A DNA stretch of 8,972 bases from Devosia equisanguinis (GCA_945901835.1 CAMDMH010000089.1:1-8972); one strand, 5' to 3'. Shown: positions 1-6,479, counted from the first letter of the stretch. Translations and numbers: made by a program. Notes: generated by a model not told the origin, from the letters alone.

Positions 1-365
1 TGGCCGTCGGCGTCTGGAGCGACCTTTGCCCCGAGGCAAGCCGCCATCATCTGGGCGCCAAGGCAAATGCCGAGGTACGGCGCCTCCTCGCGCAGCGCCA
101 ACGCGACCAGTTCGATCTCACGTTTCACATAATCGTCGGCGTCGTTGGCGCTCATGGGGCCACCGAAGATCACCGTACCGGCGTGGCGCGCCATGGTATC
201 GGGCAAGGGATCGCCGTAGCGAGGACGGCGGATGTCCAATGCGTGCCCGGCTTCGACGAGCAAGCGGCCGACATGCCCCGGCGTCGAATGCTCCTGATGC
301 AGGATGACGAGCACCGGCTTTCGATCGGCGCGGCGCAATTCAGGAAGCTCCCCGCTGTCCATCAT
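1..365 (-). CDS. class I glutamine amidotransferase (GMP synthase-like), 3' end outside window
   Basis: The minus strand from 365 reads open to the window edge; about 121 residues are visible and the C-terminal half is missing. The product resembles stand-alone glutamine amidotransferases of the GMP-synthase-like group, cytoplasmic enzymes that release ammonia from glutamine or hydrolyse gamma-glutamyl compounds. Visible family marks are the oxyanion segment VIFGGPMSANDADDY and the nucleophile elbow YLGICLGAQMMAACLG, whose Cys is residue 100 or 101. The His-Glu of the triad would lie beyond the window edge, so an intact triad is not shown. Two ATG codons are adjacent (365 and 362); the GAGAGG just upstream is better spaced for the second. 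The gene starts 20 bp after the stop of the acyl-CoA dehydrogenase gene on the same strand, so the two are probably co-transcribed. The family is clear, the substrate is not. Confidence 0.85.
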   Translation of the reverse strand, partial: MMDSGELPELRRADRKPVLVILHQEHSTPGHVGRLLVEAGHALDIRRPRYGDPLPDTMARHAGTVIFGGPMSANDADDYVKREIELVALALREEAPYLGICLGAQMMAACLGAKVAPDADG

Positions 366-385
366 GCCTCTCGACTTCGCTTGGT

Positions 386-1567
386 TTACAACTTGCCATC
401 GACGATGCGCCGGCCGAGCGACCAGCGGTGCACCTCCGATGGGCCATCGTAGATGCGGAAGCCGCGCACGTCACGGAAGATGCGCTCCACCACGGTATCC
501 CGCGTCATGCCCATGCCGCCGAGGATCTGCAGCGAGCGGTCGGCCACCCGCATGATCGCTTCCGATGCTATGACTTTCGCCATCGAGCTTTCGGTGTTCC
601 CCCGGCCGCCCTGATCTAGCACCCACGCGCAATGCTGGATGGCAAGGCGCGTGGAATGAATGTCGAGCGCGTTATCGGCCAGCATGAACGAAACGCCTTC
701 GTGCTCGCCCAGCCGGCTGCCGAACGCCTTGCGGCGGCGCGCGTAATCCGTGGCGATGTCGTGGGCGCGCTTGGCCGATCCGAGCCAGCGCATGCAATGC
801 GTGAGACGCGCGGGCGCGAGACGGACCTGCGCGTAGCGGAAGCCCTTGCCGACTTCGCCGAGTACGGCTTCGGGGCCCACGCGCAAATTGTCGATCACGA
901 TCTCGGCGTGGCCGCCCATGAAGGACGTATCCATCGTGGTAAGGCGGCGCACGATGCGGAAGGCGGGGTTCGGCAAATCGGCGAGGAACATCGTCGCGTC
1001 GCCGGGGCCATCGCCGGTGCGCCCCATGATGATGGCGAAGGCCGCGCCGTCGGCACCGGTCGTCAGCCACTTGCGGCCGGAGATGACGTAGCCGTCGCCA
1101 TCGCGGGTAGCGCGGGTCGCCAGCATCGCGGGATCGGAGCCCGCGCCGTCGCCTGCTTCTGAAATGGGCTCGGTCATGGCGAAGCAAGAGCGCGTGCGCG
1201 CTTCGGCTAGGGGGCGCAGGAAGCGTTCCTTCTGTGCTGCGCCGGCGACCACCGAGAGCAGGTGAAGGTTGCCTTCGTCGGGCGCATGGATATGCAGCGC
1301 GACGGGGCCGAGGATCGAGTAGCCGGCGGCCTCGAACACGGCTGCCTTCGCGACGTGCGACAAGGCCAAGCCGCCGTACTCGCGGGGGGCATGCGGGGCG
1401 ATGAGGCCCGCGGCGCGCGCTTTCGCGTTCAAGTCGCGGCGGAGGTCGTCGGTGGGGCCGTGATCGGACCAGCGCGGGTCGGATTCGAAGGGGATCACCT
1501 CGGCGCGGACGAAGGCGTCGACGCGCGCTGCGAGGTCGGCGATTTCCGGCGGAAGTGAGAAATCCAT
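386..1567 (-). CDS. acyl-CoA dehydrogenase, ACAD10/11-like
   Basis: A 393-residue FAD-dependent acyl-CoA dehydrogenase, which oxidises an acyl-CoA to the 2-enoyl-CoA and passes electrons to ETF in the cytoplasm. The order is standard: helical N-domain (about 1-125), beta middle domain opening with CFAMTEP (128-134) and GRKWLTTGA (164-172), and C-terminal helical domain with YARRRKAFGSRLGEHEG, QILGGMGMTRDTVVER and IYDGPSEVHRW. The segment APDEGNLHLL (95-104) and the IYDGPSEVH ending point to the ACAD10/11-like branch. Asp374 stands where most family members have the catalytic Glu of IYEG. An in-frame GTG at 1594 would add nine residues, but the family normally begins MDFxLPPE, so the ATG at 1567 is chosen; no good Shine-Dalgarno sequence precedes either. 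It leads a likely two-gene unit with the amidotransferase. The acyl substrate cannot be told. Confidence 0.93.
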   Translation of the reverse strand: MDFSLPPEIADLAARVDAFVRAEVIPFESDPRWSDHGPTDDLRRDLNAKARAAGLIAPHAPREYGGLALSHVAKAAVFEAAGYSILGPVALHIHAPDEGNLHLLSVVAGAAQKERFLRPLAEARTRSCFAMTEPISEAGDGAGSDPAMLATRATRDGDGYVISGRKWLTTGADGAAFAIIMGRTGDGPGDATMFLADLPNPAFRIVRRLTTMDTSFMGGHAEIVIDNLRVGPEAVLGEVGKGFRYAQVRLAPARLTHCMRWLGSAKRAHDIATDYARRRKAFGSRLGEHEGVSFMLADNALDIHSTRLAIQHCAWVLDQGGRGNTESSMAKVIASEAIMRVADRSLQILGGMGMTRDTVVERIFRDVRGFRIYDGPSEVHRWSLGRRIVDGKL

Positions 1568-1617
1568 GACGAGGCTCGGTTGGGGGAAGTCCACGCCAAG
1601 TTACGATGGCGGGCAGG

Positions 1618-1665
1618 TGGAAGCTACAGCGGTTGCGAAACGCGCTCCATCGGGCGTAGCTTCCA
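1618..1665. repeat. 10-bp perfect inverted repeat between divergent genes
   Basis: TGGAAGCTAC at 1618-1627 is mirrored exactly by GTAGCTTCCA at 1656-1665, leaving a 28-nt interior that holds a small GCG-AAA-CGC palindrome. It lies in the 183-bp gap between the acyl-CoA dehydrogenase and amidohydrolase genes, about 50 bp upstream of the dehydrogenase start. It could form a stem in the dehydrogenase leader RNA or be a split operator. Its role is not shown. Confidence 0.5.
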
Positions 1666-1694
1666 GATGCTCAAGTACGAGAATAGCCTTAGGT

Positions 1695-1713
1695 GGCCCG
1701 CCTGAAGCGGGCC
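1695..1713. repeat. short GC-rich hairpin upstream of amidohydrolase gene
   Basis: GGCCCGC (1695-1701) and GCGGGCC (1707-1713) are perfect complements around the loop CTGAA. No run of T follows on either strand, so a classical terminator is unlikely. It overlaps the place where a -35 element for the TACAAT box at 1725 would sit, so it may be an operator. This is inference from position only. Confidence 0.4.
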
Positions 1714-1724
1714 GTGACGACCGC

Positions 1725-1730
1725 TACAAT
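1725..1730 (+). promoter_or_regulatory. candidate -10 box for the amidohydrolase gene
   Basis: TACAAT matches the sigma-70 -10 consensus in five of six positions and lies 21 bp before the chosen ATG, which would give a very short leader of about 13 nt. The -35 partner is poor: CTGAAG at 1702 with 17-bp spacing matches three of six. It is a weak or activator-dependent promoter at best. Confidence 0.35.
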
Positions 1731-1750
1731 AATTGCACTGGGGAAACGTC

Positions 1751-2788
1751 ATGACGAAATCAGACAAGTCCGGCGTCGGGCGGCGCGAAGTTCTGGCGGC
1801 GGGAGCGGGCATGGTCGCGGCTGCGGGCGGACTGCCTTCGGGATCGGTGCAGGCGCAGGCGAAACCCGGTATCATCGACTTTCACAATCACTTCATCGGG
1901 TCGAAGTTCGAGATGACCGCCACCGGCACCTCGAGCGGCCCGGCCGGCGACCTCCTGCGCCGCAACATGACGGACGAGGGCGCGCTCGTCGGCTCGATCG
2001 GCGAGGCCGGGATCGAGGCGCGCGCAATCAACACGCCCACCGCTTTCCTCGAGGACAAGGACGGCAAGGTTGCGGCCGGAACGCACCAGAAGATCAACGA
2101 CGCGATGGCCGATCTGCAAACGCGCCACAAGGGTAAGCTCTATGGCATGGCGACCGTGGATGCGTTCGGTGGCGAAGCATCCGCGAAGGAATTGCAACGC
2201 GCGGTGAAGCAGCTCGGACTTCGCGGCGTGTTCGTCGAGAGCGGCTCGCGCGGGATGCTGCTCGATGCCGACGAGGCGCGGCCGACATTGCAGGCGGCAG
2301 CCGAGCTCGGTGTGCCGGTGTTCGTCCATCCGGTGACCGATCCGCAGATGCACGAGCGGTTCAAGAAGCACGGCCGCAACGGCATTCGCCTCGCACGCGC
2401 GACGATCAATTCAGCGTCGCTGATCGCGATGCTCGAAGGCGGCGTGTTCGAGAAGGTGCCGAAACTCAACGTCGTCGTGACGACGCTGGCGATCGGCGGC
2501 GTGCTGATGGCCGGCGGGTTCGGCCCGGGCATGAACATTCGCGCCGACGCGCCAGCCGACAAGCGGCGGCACGTCTACATCGACACCATGGGTCTGCATC
2601 CCGCGCTCGTTTCCAGCGTCGTCGCTCTGCTCGGTGCGGATCACGTGCTGATGGGAACCGACTGGCCGATCGTTGTGGAGAAGGATGTGCCTGCGCGGCT
2701 GCAGAAGGCGATGGACGCGTGCGGGCTAGACGCTGCGAGCCAAGCGATGCTGGCGGGCGGGAATACGAAGCGGCTGATGGGGCTTTGA
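1751..2788 (+). CDS. amidohydrolase-family metal-dependent hydrolase, Tat-exported
   Basis: A 345-residue amidohydrolase of the Amidohydro_2/ACMSD-like superfamily, with a TIM-barrel metal-dependent hydrolase or decarboxylase fold. The N-terminus is a Tat-type signal: GVGRREVL with Arg11-Arg12, a hydrophobic stretch LAAGAGMVAAAGG, and a likely cleavage site after VQAQA (residue 37), so the product is probably periplasmic. The metal-binding HxH is in IIDFHNHF (His45, His47), a third His in VFVHPV (His193), and the barrel-end Asp in LMGTDWP (Asp304). The usual fourth-position His (as in LAHGG) is not seen; that strand reads VVVTTLAIGG. The ATG at 1751 is preferred over the in-frame ATG at 1733 because GGGGAAA stands just before it and the Tat signal then has normal length. 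It stands alone, divergent from the dehydrogenase and convergent with a Bug gene. The substrate is unknown. Confidence 0.88.
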   Translation: MTKSDKSGVGRREVLAAGAGMVAAAGGLPSGSVQAQAKPGIIDFHNHFIGSKFEMTATGTSSGPAGDLLRRNMTDEGALVGSIGEAGIEARAINTPTAFLEDKDGKVAAGTHQKINDAMADLQTRHKGKLYGMATVDAFGGEASAKELQRAVKQLGLRGVFVESGSRGMLLDADEARPTLQAAAELGVPVFVHPVTDPQMHERFKKHGRNGIRLARATINSASLIAMLEGGVFEKVPKLNVVVTTLAIGGVLMAGGFGPGMNIRADAPADKRRHVYIDTMGLHPALVSSVVALLGADHVLMGTDWPIVVEKDVPARLQKAMDACGLDAASQAMLAGGNTKRLMGL

Positions 2789-2822
2789 GGACGTCGGTTT
2801 ATGCGGCGCGACTATTTCCATT

Positions 2823-2866
2823 GTCCGGCGACTGCGGCGCAATAGTGCGCCGGATCGCTGCCGGAC
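2823..2866. terminator. nested inverted repeat between convergent genes, possible bidirectional terminator
   Basis: The 116-bp gap between two convergent genes (amidohydrolase and Bug) holds an inner hairpin CGGCGCA-ATAG-TGCGCCG (2835-2852) enclosed by outer arms GTCCGGC (2823-2829) and GCCGGAC (2860-2866). The position fits transcription termination for both genes. There is no T-run on either side, so it is not a canonical intrinsic terminator; it may act as an RNA 3'-end stabiliser. Confidence 0.5.
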
Positions 2867-2904
2867 GGAACTGCGAACCCGACCTACAAAGTTGCGCACT
2901 GCAC

Positions 2905-3888
2905 CTACCCCTTCACCTTGAGGCCGGCGTCCTTGATGACTTTCTCCCAGCGGGCGGCGTCGGTCTTGATCTTGGCCGAGAATGCTGTCGCGTCGCCAGG
3001 GGTCAGCTCGAAGAAGTTCGGGGCCATGAAGCGCTTGTGGAAAGCGGGATCAGCAATGATGCGTTGGATCGTGCCGTTGAGCTTGTCGGCGATATCGCGT
3101 GGCATGCCGCCGGGCCCGAACAGGCCGAACCAGACGCTCGCCCGGTAGCCGGGGAGCGTTTCCTCGATCGCGGGCAGCTCCGGAATCTCGGGAAGCCGAC
3201 GCTCGCTACCGATGCCGAGCAGCTTGACCTGTCCCGCACGCCAGGGCTCCACGACGAGGCCGGCGGCGACGAACAGCAGCGGAACATGACCGGCGATGAC
3301 GTCGGCCAGCGCGGGGCCCGCGCCGCGGTATTGAACCGGATCGGCTTTCAATCCGCTCATCTGCTGCAGCATCACCATGCTGAGGTGAGGACCGGAGCCT
3401 GCACCGAGGCTCGCATACGTGAGCGGCTTCTCCTTCGACAACGCGACGAGGTCCGCCACTGTCTTCGCCTGTACCGAGGGGTGCATCACGAGCGCCTGCG
3501 AGATCGTGATCAGGCCGGTGACCGGCGTGAAATCCTTCTGGGGGTCGTAGGCGAGTTTTTCGTAGAGCGTCGGGTTGACGGTGAACGTGTGCTCGGCGGT
3601 CAGCAATAGCGAATAGCCATCCGGTGCGGTGCGGATGAATTGCGACGTCGCGACCTGCGTATTGGCGCCACCCTTGTTTTCGATAACGACGGGCTGGCCC
3701 CATTCCTCGTGCAGTTTCTGACCCACCGCGCGGCCGATGATGTCGGCAGCGCCGCCTGCCGCGAGTGCGATCGTCAGGTTGATCGGTTTCGACGGATATG
3801 TGGCCGGTTGCTGGGCGTGTGCGGTGAGCGGTGCACCGAAAAATGCGAACGAGGCCAAGATAGCACCCCACCCCCGTCCTCTCCCCAT
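2905..3888 (-). CDS. Bug/TctC-family tripartite tricarboxylate transporter substrate-binding protein
   Basis: A 327-residue periplasmic solute-binding protein of the Bug (TctC) family, which captures carboxylates or related small molecules for TctAB-type carriers or for sensing. Family marks are YPSKPINLTIALAAGGAADIIGR (about 31-53), IENKGGANTQVA, TAPDGYSLLL, GSGPHLSMVMLQ, VQYRGAGPALADVIAGHV and the C-terminal RWEKVIKDAGLKVKG. The signal peptide reads MGRGRGWGAILASFAFFG...LTAHA with cleavage near residue 25. The start is uncertain: the ATG at 3888 lies in the loop of a C/G-rich palindrome and has no Shine-Dalgarno sequence, only a C-rich stretch, upstream. An in-frame ATG at 3948 would add 20 Ser-rich residues with only a weak GGGTGCAG before it. 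It lies 110 bp downstream of the ModA-like gene on the same strand. No membrane subunits are in view, as is typical of orphan Bug genes. The ligand is unknown. Confidence 0.92.
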   Translation of the reverse strand: MGRGRGWGAILASFAFFGAPLTAHAQQPATYPSKPINLTIALAAGGAADIIGRAVGQKLHEEWGQPVVIENKGGANTQVATSQFIRTAPDGYSLLLTAEHTFTVNPTLYEKLAYDPQKDFTPVTGLITISQALVMHPSVQAKTVADLVALSKEKPLTYASLGAGSGPHLSMVMLQQMSGLKADPVQYRGAGPALADVIAGHVPLLFVAAGLVVEPWRAGQVKLLGIGSERRLPEIPELPAIEETLPGYRASVWFGLFGPGGMPRDIADKLNGTIQRIIADPAFHKRFMAPNFFELTPGDATAFSAKIKTDAARWEKVIKDAGLKVKG

Positions 3889-3904
3889 CGAGGGGAGGGG
3901 GGAC
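3864..3904. repeat. C/G-rich palindromic repeat covering the 5' end of the Bug gene
   Basis: A run of C-rich DNA on the plus strand turns into G-rich DNA around a centre at about 3889: CTCCCC (3881-3886), loop ATCGA, GGGGAG (3892-3897), with the stem continuing by wobble and G-C pairs to about 3877/3901. The style (CCCC..CTCTCCCC..GGGGAG..) resembles dispersed intergenic palindromes common in rhizobial genomes. Translated on the minus strand it gives PLPSMGRGRGWG, a recognisable low-information peptide. Whether it is dispersed here needs the whole genome. The stretch up to about 3990, before the ModA-like gene, also looks non-coding. Confidence 0.55.
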
Positions 3905-3998
3905 GTGCGCGAAAGAGAGGATGATGCCTCAGAATGCGAGCTGCTCATTTCTGCACCCATTTCGAGTGAAGGTGGCGGGTGGAGTGAAGGCGTTGGGC

Positions 3999-4727
3999 CT
4001 ATGCAGCCGGCGTGAAACCGTTGCTGGACCATACCGTACGAAGTTCGGGCGAGCGAAGGCTGGCGAGGAAGCGGCGCGCGGCGTCGGAATTGCTGCCGGG
4101 CTGGAGGCTGCCGGACTTCAGGAGGGCTGCGGCATAGGACGTCGCGTTGCCGAACGCCAACGGGATGGCGCCGGCCGATGTGACGCCCTTGGCCAACGGG
4201 AATTCGCTGACGAAGGTCGAGCCGATTTCGGCTTCGCCACTCGCCACGGCTCGCACGATGTCCTCTCCGTTCTTGCACAGGAAGGACTTTTTCTGCACGT
4301 CGGCTAGGATCCCCATGCGGTCCATGAAGGCGACGAGATAAATCCCCGAGGAGCCGCCGACCTTCGGGTCCGAATAGGCGACGGAACGCGCGCCAGCGAG
4401 TAGATCACGCAGTTTCTCCGGCGTCGAGATATCCGGCACCGCTGCACCTTCCCGCACACACATGCCGGTTTCGGTGCTGCCGATGTCTGCGCGCGTGCCG
4501 GCAACGAGGGTGCCCGCCTCCTCCATCTCGTGGATCGCGCCTGACGTGCCAACGACGATGTCGGCCATTTGGCCTTCAGCCAGCAGCTTCCTGACGCCTG
4601 CAATAGTGCGGAACGTGAATTCGATCGGCGTGCCGGTCGCGGCCGTAAAGCGCTGCCCGAGTTGCCGGATGACATATTCGACGGCACCGGCAGAGAGCAC
4701 GACGATAGGCTTGGCTGCTTCAAGCAT
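3999..4727 (-). CDS. ModA-like extracellular-type substrate-binding protein without signal peptide
   Basis: A 242-residue protein like the SBP_bac_11/molybdate-binding (ModA) group. It starts directly in the first beta strand (PIVVLSAGAVEYVIRQLGQRF, residues 7-27), then MADIVVGTSGAIHEMEEAGTLV (54-75), the hinge region SVAYSDPKVGGSSGIYLV (115-132) and AVASGEAEIGSTFVSEF (160-176). Normal family members carry 20-30 more N-terminal residues as a signal peptide. Here a strong Shine-Dalgarno sequence, GAGGAA, sits six bases before the ATG at 4727, so the short N-terminus looks genuine and the protein may be cytoplasmic. No modB or modC genes follow; the next gene on the strand is an unrelated Bug protein. 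Similar orphan proteins are usually just labelled substrate-binding, and molybdate is not a safe assignment. It is divergent from the RidA gene, with a palindrome in between. Confidence 0.85.
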   Translation of the reverse strand: MLEAAKPIVVLSAGAVEYVIRQLGQRFTAATGTPIEFTFRTIAGVRKLLAEGQMADIVVGTSGAIHEMEEAGTLVAGTRADIGSTETGMCVREGAAVPDISTPEKLRDLLAGARSVAYSDPKVGGSSGIYLVAFMDRMGILADVQKKSFLCKNGEDIVRAVASGEAEIGSTFVSEFPLAKGVTSAGAIPLAFGNATSYAAALLKSGSLQPGSNSDAARRFLASLRSPELRTVWSSNGFTPAA

Positions 4728-4780
4728 GAACGCTTCCTCGGATGGGTGCGGCCCGGTTGTAGCCGCTGCGTGTTGCGAGC

Positions 4781-4809
4781 AGTATAGGCTCGAAGTTTTC
4801 GAGCGTCAC
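4781..4809 (-). promoter_or_regulatory. candidate sigma-70 promoter of the ModA-like gene
   Basis: On the minus strand GTGACG (4809-4804, four of six to the -35 consensus) and TATACT (4786-4781, five of six to the -10 consensus) are separated by exactly 17 bp. Transcription would begin near 4774, leaving a leader of about 47 nt before the ATG. The spacer is almost wholly filled by a perfect palindrome, listed separately. Confidence 0.5.
4788..4804. promoter_or_regulatory. 17-bp palindrome, candidate operator
   Basis: GCTCGAA-GTT-TTCGAGC is a perfect inverted repeat with seven-base arms in the 107-bp gap between the divergent ModA-like and RidA genes. It fills the spacer of the predicted ModA-like promoter, a typical position for a dimeric repressor that blocks polymerase. 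No regulator gene lies in the window, so the binding protein is unknown. Confidence 0.45.
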
Positions 4810-4834
4810 CACGACACGACGGAGTCCGAGCCGA

Positions 4835-5215
4835 ATGCAACGCCGCAGCATCAACATCGACGAGTTCGCGCACGCAAGCCCGATCCCCAACGCCAGCCGC
4901 ATCGGCAACATGATCGCTTCCGGCTTCATCCGCGGCACCGATCCTGCGACCGGCAAGTTGCCGCCGACGATCGAGGAGCAGTGTGCGCTGATGTTCTCTC
5001 ACGTGAAGCGATGTGTCGAGAAAGGCGGTGCGCGAGTGGAGGACATCCTCAAGGTGACGATCTGGGTGGAGAAGATCGACCGCCGCCCGATCAACGCGGA
5101 GTGGGTGAAGTTCTTTCCTGATCCGAAGTCGATGCCCGCACGGCAGGTTTGCGTGATGGAGATGGAGCCCGGCGTGCTGATCCAATGCGATTTCCTGGCG
5201 GTGGTACAGGGGTGA
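4835..5215 (+). CDS. RidA/YjgF/YER057c/UK114-family protein
   Basis: A 126-residue Rid-family protein. The best known members (RidA) are trimeric cytosolic enzymes that hydrolyse reactive enamine/imine intermediates; other Rid subfamilies often sit in amine or aromatic catabolic clusters. Visible marks are ASGFIRGTDPATGKL (28-42), INAEWVKFF (86-94) and PARQVCV (101-107). Arg103 corresponds to the imine-binding Arg of RidA and Asn87 is also kept. The end reads LIQCDFLAV where RidA has a Glu-containing IEIEAIA, so Asp119 replaces that Glu, and the Cys after the Arg is shifted by one. Membership of a Rid subfamily other than RidA is therefore likely. The start is supported by the usual family length; GGAG lies 11 bases upstream, a long spacing. 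The gene stands alone on the plus strand. Confidence 0.88.
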   Translation: MQRRSINIDEFAHASPIPNASRIGNMIASGFIRGTDPATGKLPPTIEEQCALMFSHVKRCVEKGGARVEDILKVTIWVEKIDRRPINAEWVKFFPDPKSMPARQVCVMEMEPGVLIQCDFLAVVQG

Positions 5216-5242
5216 ATTGTCGACGTGTCAGCGCTTGGGGCT

Positions 5243-6451
5243 TCAGTGCTTGATACCGGCCGCTTTCAACGCCGCTTCGATGATCGAAATGTGAGCGCCT
5301 GATTGTTTGCTCGAGGTAAGTCCTGCGGCTTTGAACGCGGCCGCGATGACGTTGGCCGGGTCATTCGAGTAGTCCGGAACATCCGGTCGAAGTCCCGCCT
5401 CCGGTGTGCCGGCCGGCATCGTGGCTGCCGCACTATCGAGCGACACCTCGCCGAGTCCCCAGAACCGGGCGATTTGCTGCGTCGATGAGATGCTGGCGTC
5501 GATGAAGAAGGGGCCGGGCATTCCGAAAGCGGCGCTGCCTGCCGACGCATCCAGCGGTACGCCGTGCGCCATGCCGCCGATCGTGAACGACTCGATCAGT
5601 GTGTCGCCGTCTGCGCTGTTCCAGCGGCGCTGTATGTGCTGGCCGTGCCGCCCCTCGAACGAAGGCTCGAGAGAGAGGCCATGCACGTCGGCCCACTTCG
5701 AGGCGATTAGATCGGCGTTGCCGGGGCGCACAACCTGATCGGCTGCCCCATGCCAGATGCTGAGACGCGGCCAAGGCCCTGACGCAGGTGACGCCGAGCG
5801 AACGCGATCACCGAGGGATGAAGGGGTATGCTGCTGGTCGGTGAACATGGCGCTGAACGCGTCCTGCACCGAGGCGGCGGTGCCATAAGGGAGCCCCGCG
5901 ATAATGGCACCTGCCGCAAACGTATCCGGATAGGCTGCCAGCATCACGTTGGCCATCGCGCCTCCAGCGGACAGTCCGGTGACGAATACGCGGCTACGAT
6001 CTATGCCGTGCGCGGCGACGACGTGCTGGGTCATCTGGTGGATCGAGTACGCCTCGCCGACGTCACGGCGCACGTCTCCCGGCACGAACCACGAGAAGCA
6101 GCTTTTCGGATTGTTGGCAGCCTGTTGCTCTGGATAGAGCACCACGAAGCCCAAATGCTCGGCGAGCTTCGACCATCCGGTGCCGACCGCGTAGTCTGCG
6201 GCATTCTGCCCGCAACCATGCAGCGCTACGACCAGCGGCGGTTTGTCGGCCATCCGTGCAGGCACATACAGGTGCATGCGCAGGTTGCCCGGATTGGTGC
6301 CGAATGAACGCACCTCGTGCAGGCCCGACGGCACTTGCTGGCGAAGCACCTCTGCCGGCGGCGGCGCCGTCTTCGTGACCTGGCCGATGAGTTTCTCGAA
6401 CTTGCCCTGCAAGTGCGCGAGGTTCTCGAAGTTCTTTCCGAAGCCGTTCAT
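5243..6451 (-). CDS. PHB-depolymerase-family (LpqC-type) esterase
   Basis: A 402-residue alpha/beta hydrolase of the esterase/PHB-depolymerase family, which hydrolyses short-chain polyhydroxyalkanoates or related esters (feruloyl-type esterases share the fold). Features in order: PPLVVALHGCGQNAADYA with the oxyanion segment (71-88), the lipase box VTGLSAGGAM with Ser161, LSIWHGAADQVVRP with Asp238, and IGGMAHGVPL with His296. The triad is thus complete. No signal peptide is seen at the N-terminus (MNGFGKNFENLAHLQGKFEK), so action inside the cell, perhaps on native granules, is plausible. The C-terminal tail carries two similar peptides, VIAAAFKAAGL (368-378) and IIEAALKAAGI (390-400). The start has GGGGGT five bases before the ATG. 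It follows the SDR gene on the same strand but has its own predicted promoter with two palindromes in the gap. The natural polymer or ester is not proven. Confidence 0.9.
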   Translation of the reverse strand: MNGFGKNFENLAHLQGKFEKLIGQVTKTAPPPAEVLRQQVPSGLHEVRSFGTNPGNLRMHLYVPARMADKPPLVVALHGCGQNAADYAVGTGWSKLAEHLGFVVLYPEQQAANNPKSCFSWFVPGDVRRDVGEAYSIHQMTQHVVAAHGIDRSRVFVTGLSAGGAMANVMLAAYPDTFAAGAIIAGLPYGTAASVQDAFSAMFTDQQHTPSSLGDRVRSASPASGPWPRLSIWHGAADQVVRPGNADLIASKWADVHGLSLEPSFEGRHGQHIQRRWNSADGDTLIESFTIGGMAHGVPLDASAGSAAFGMPGPFFIDASISSTQQIARFWGLGEVSLDSAAATMPAGTPEAGLRPDVPDYSNDPANVIAAAFKAAGLTSSKQSGAHISIIEAALKAAGIKH

Positions 6452-6479
6452 TCAACCCCCGAGTTCGCTGATTGCCGAA

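Noticed and set aside
632..1162. Long plus-strand open frame opposite the acyl-CoA dehydrogenase
   Set aside because: It is a GC-rich antisense shadow with no recognisable domain, and the dehydrogenase frame is full of family motifs.
1695..1713. Hairpin as an intrinsic terminator
   Set aside because: No T-run follows on either strand, and it lies between two divergent starts, where no transcript should end.
2719..3609. 296-codon plus-strand open frame overlapping the amidohydrolase end and the Bug gene
   Set aside because: It runs antisense through a clear Bug gene and out of frame with the amidohydrolase end; composition is typical of a shadow frame.
3889..4278. N-terminal extension of the Bug frame up to 4278
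   Set aside because: It overlaps the ModA-like gene in another frame and translates a repeat; no signal peptide or family sequence appears before 3888.
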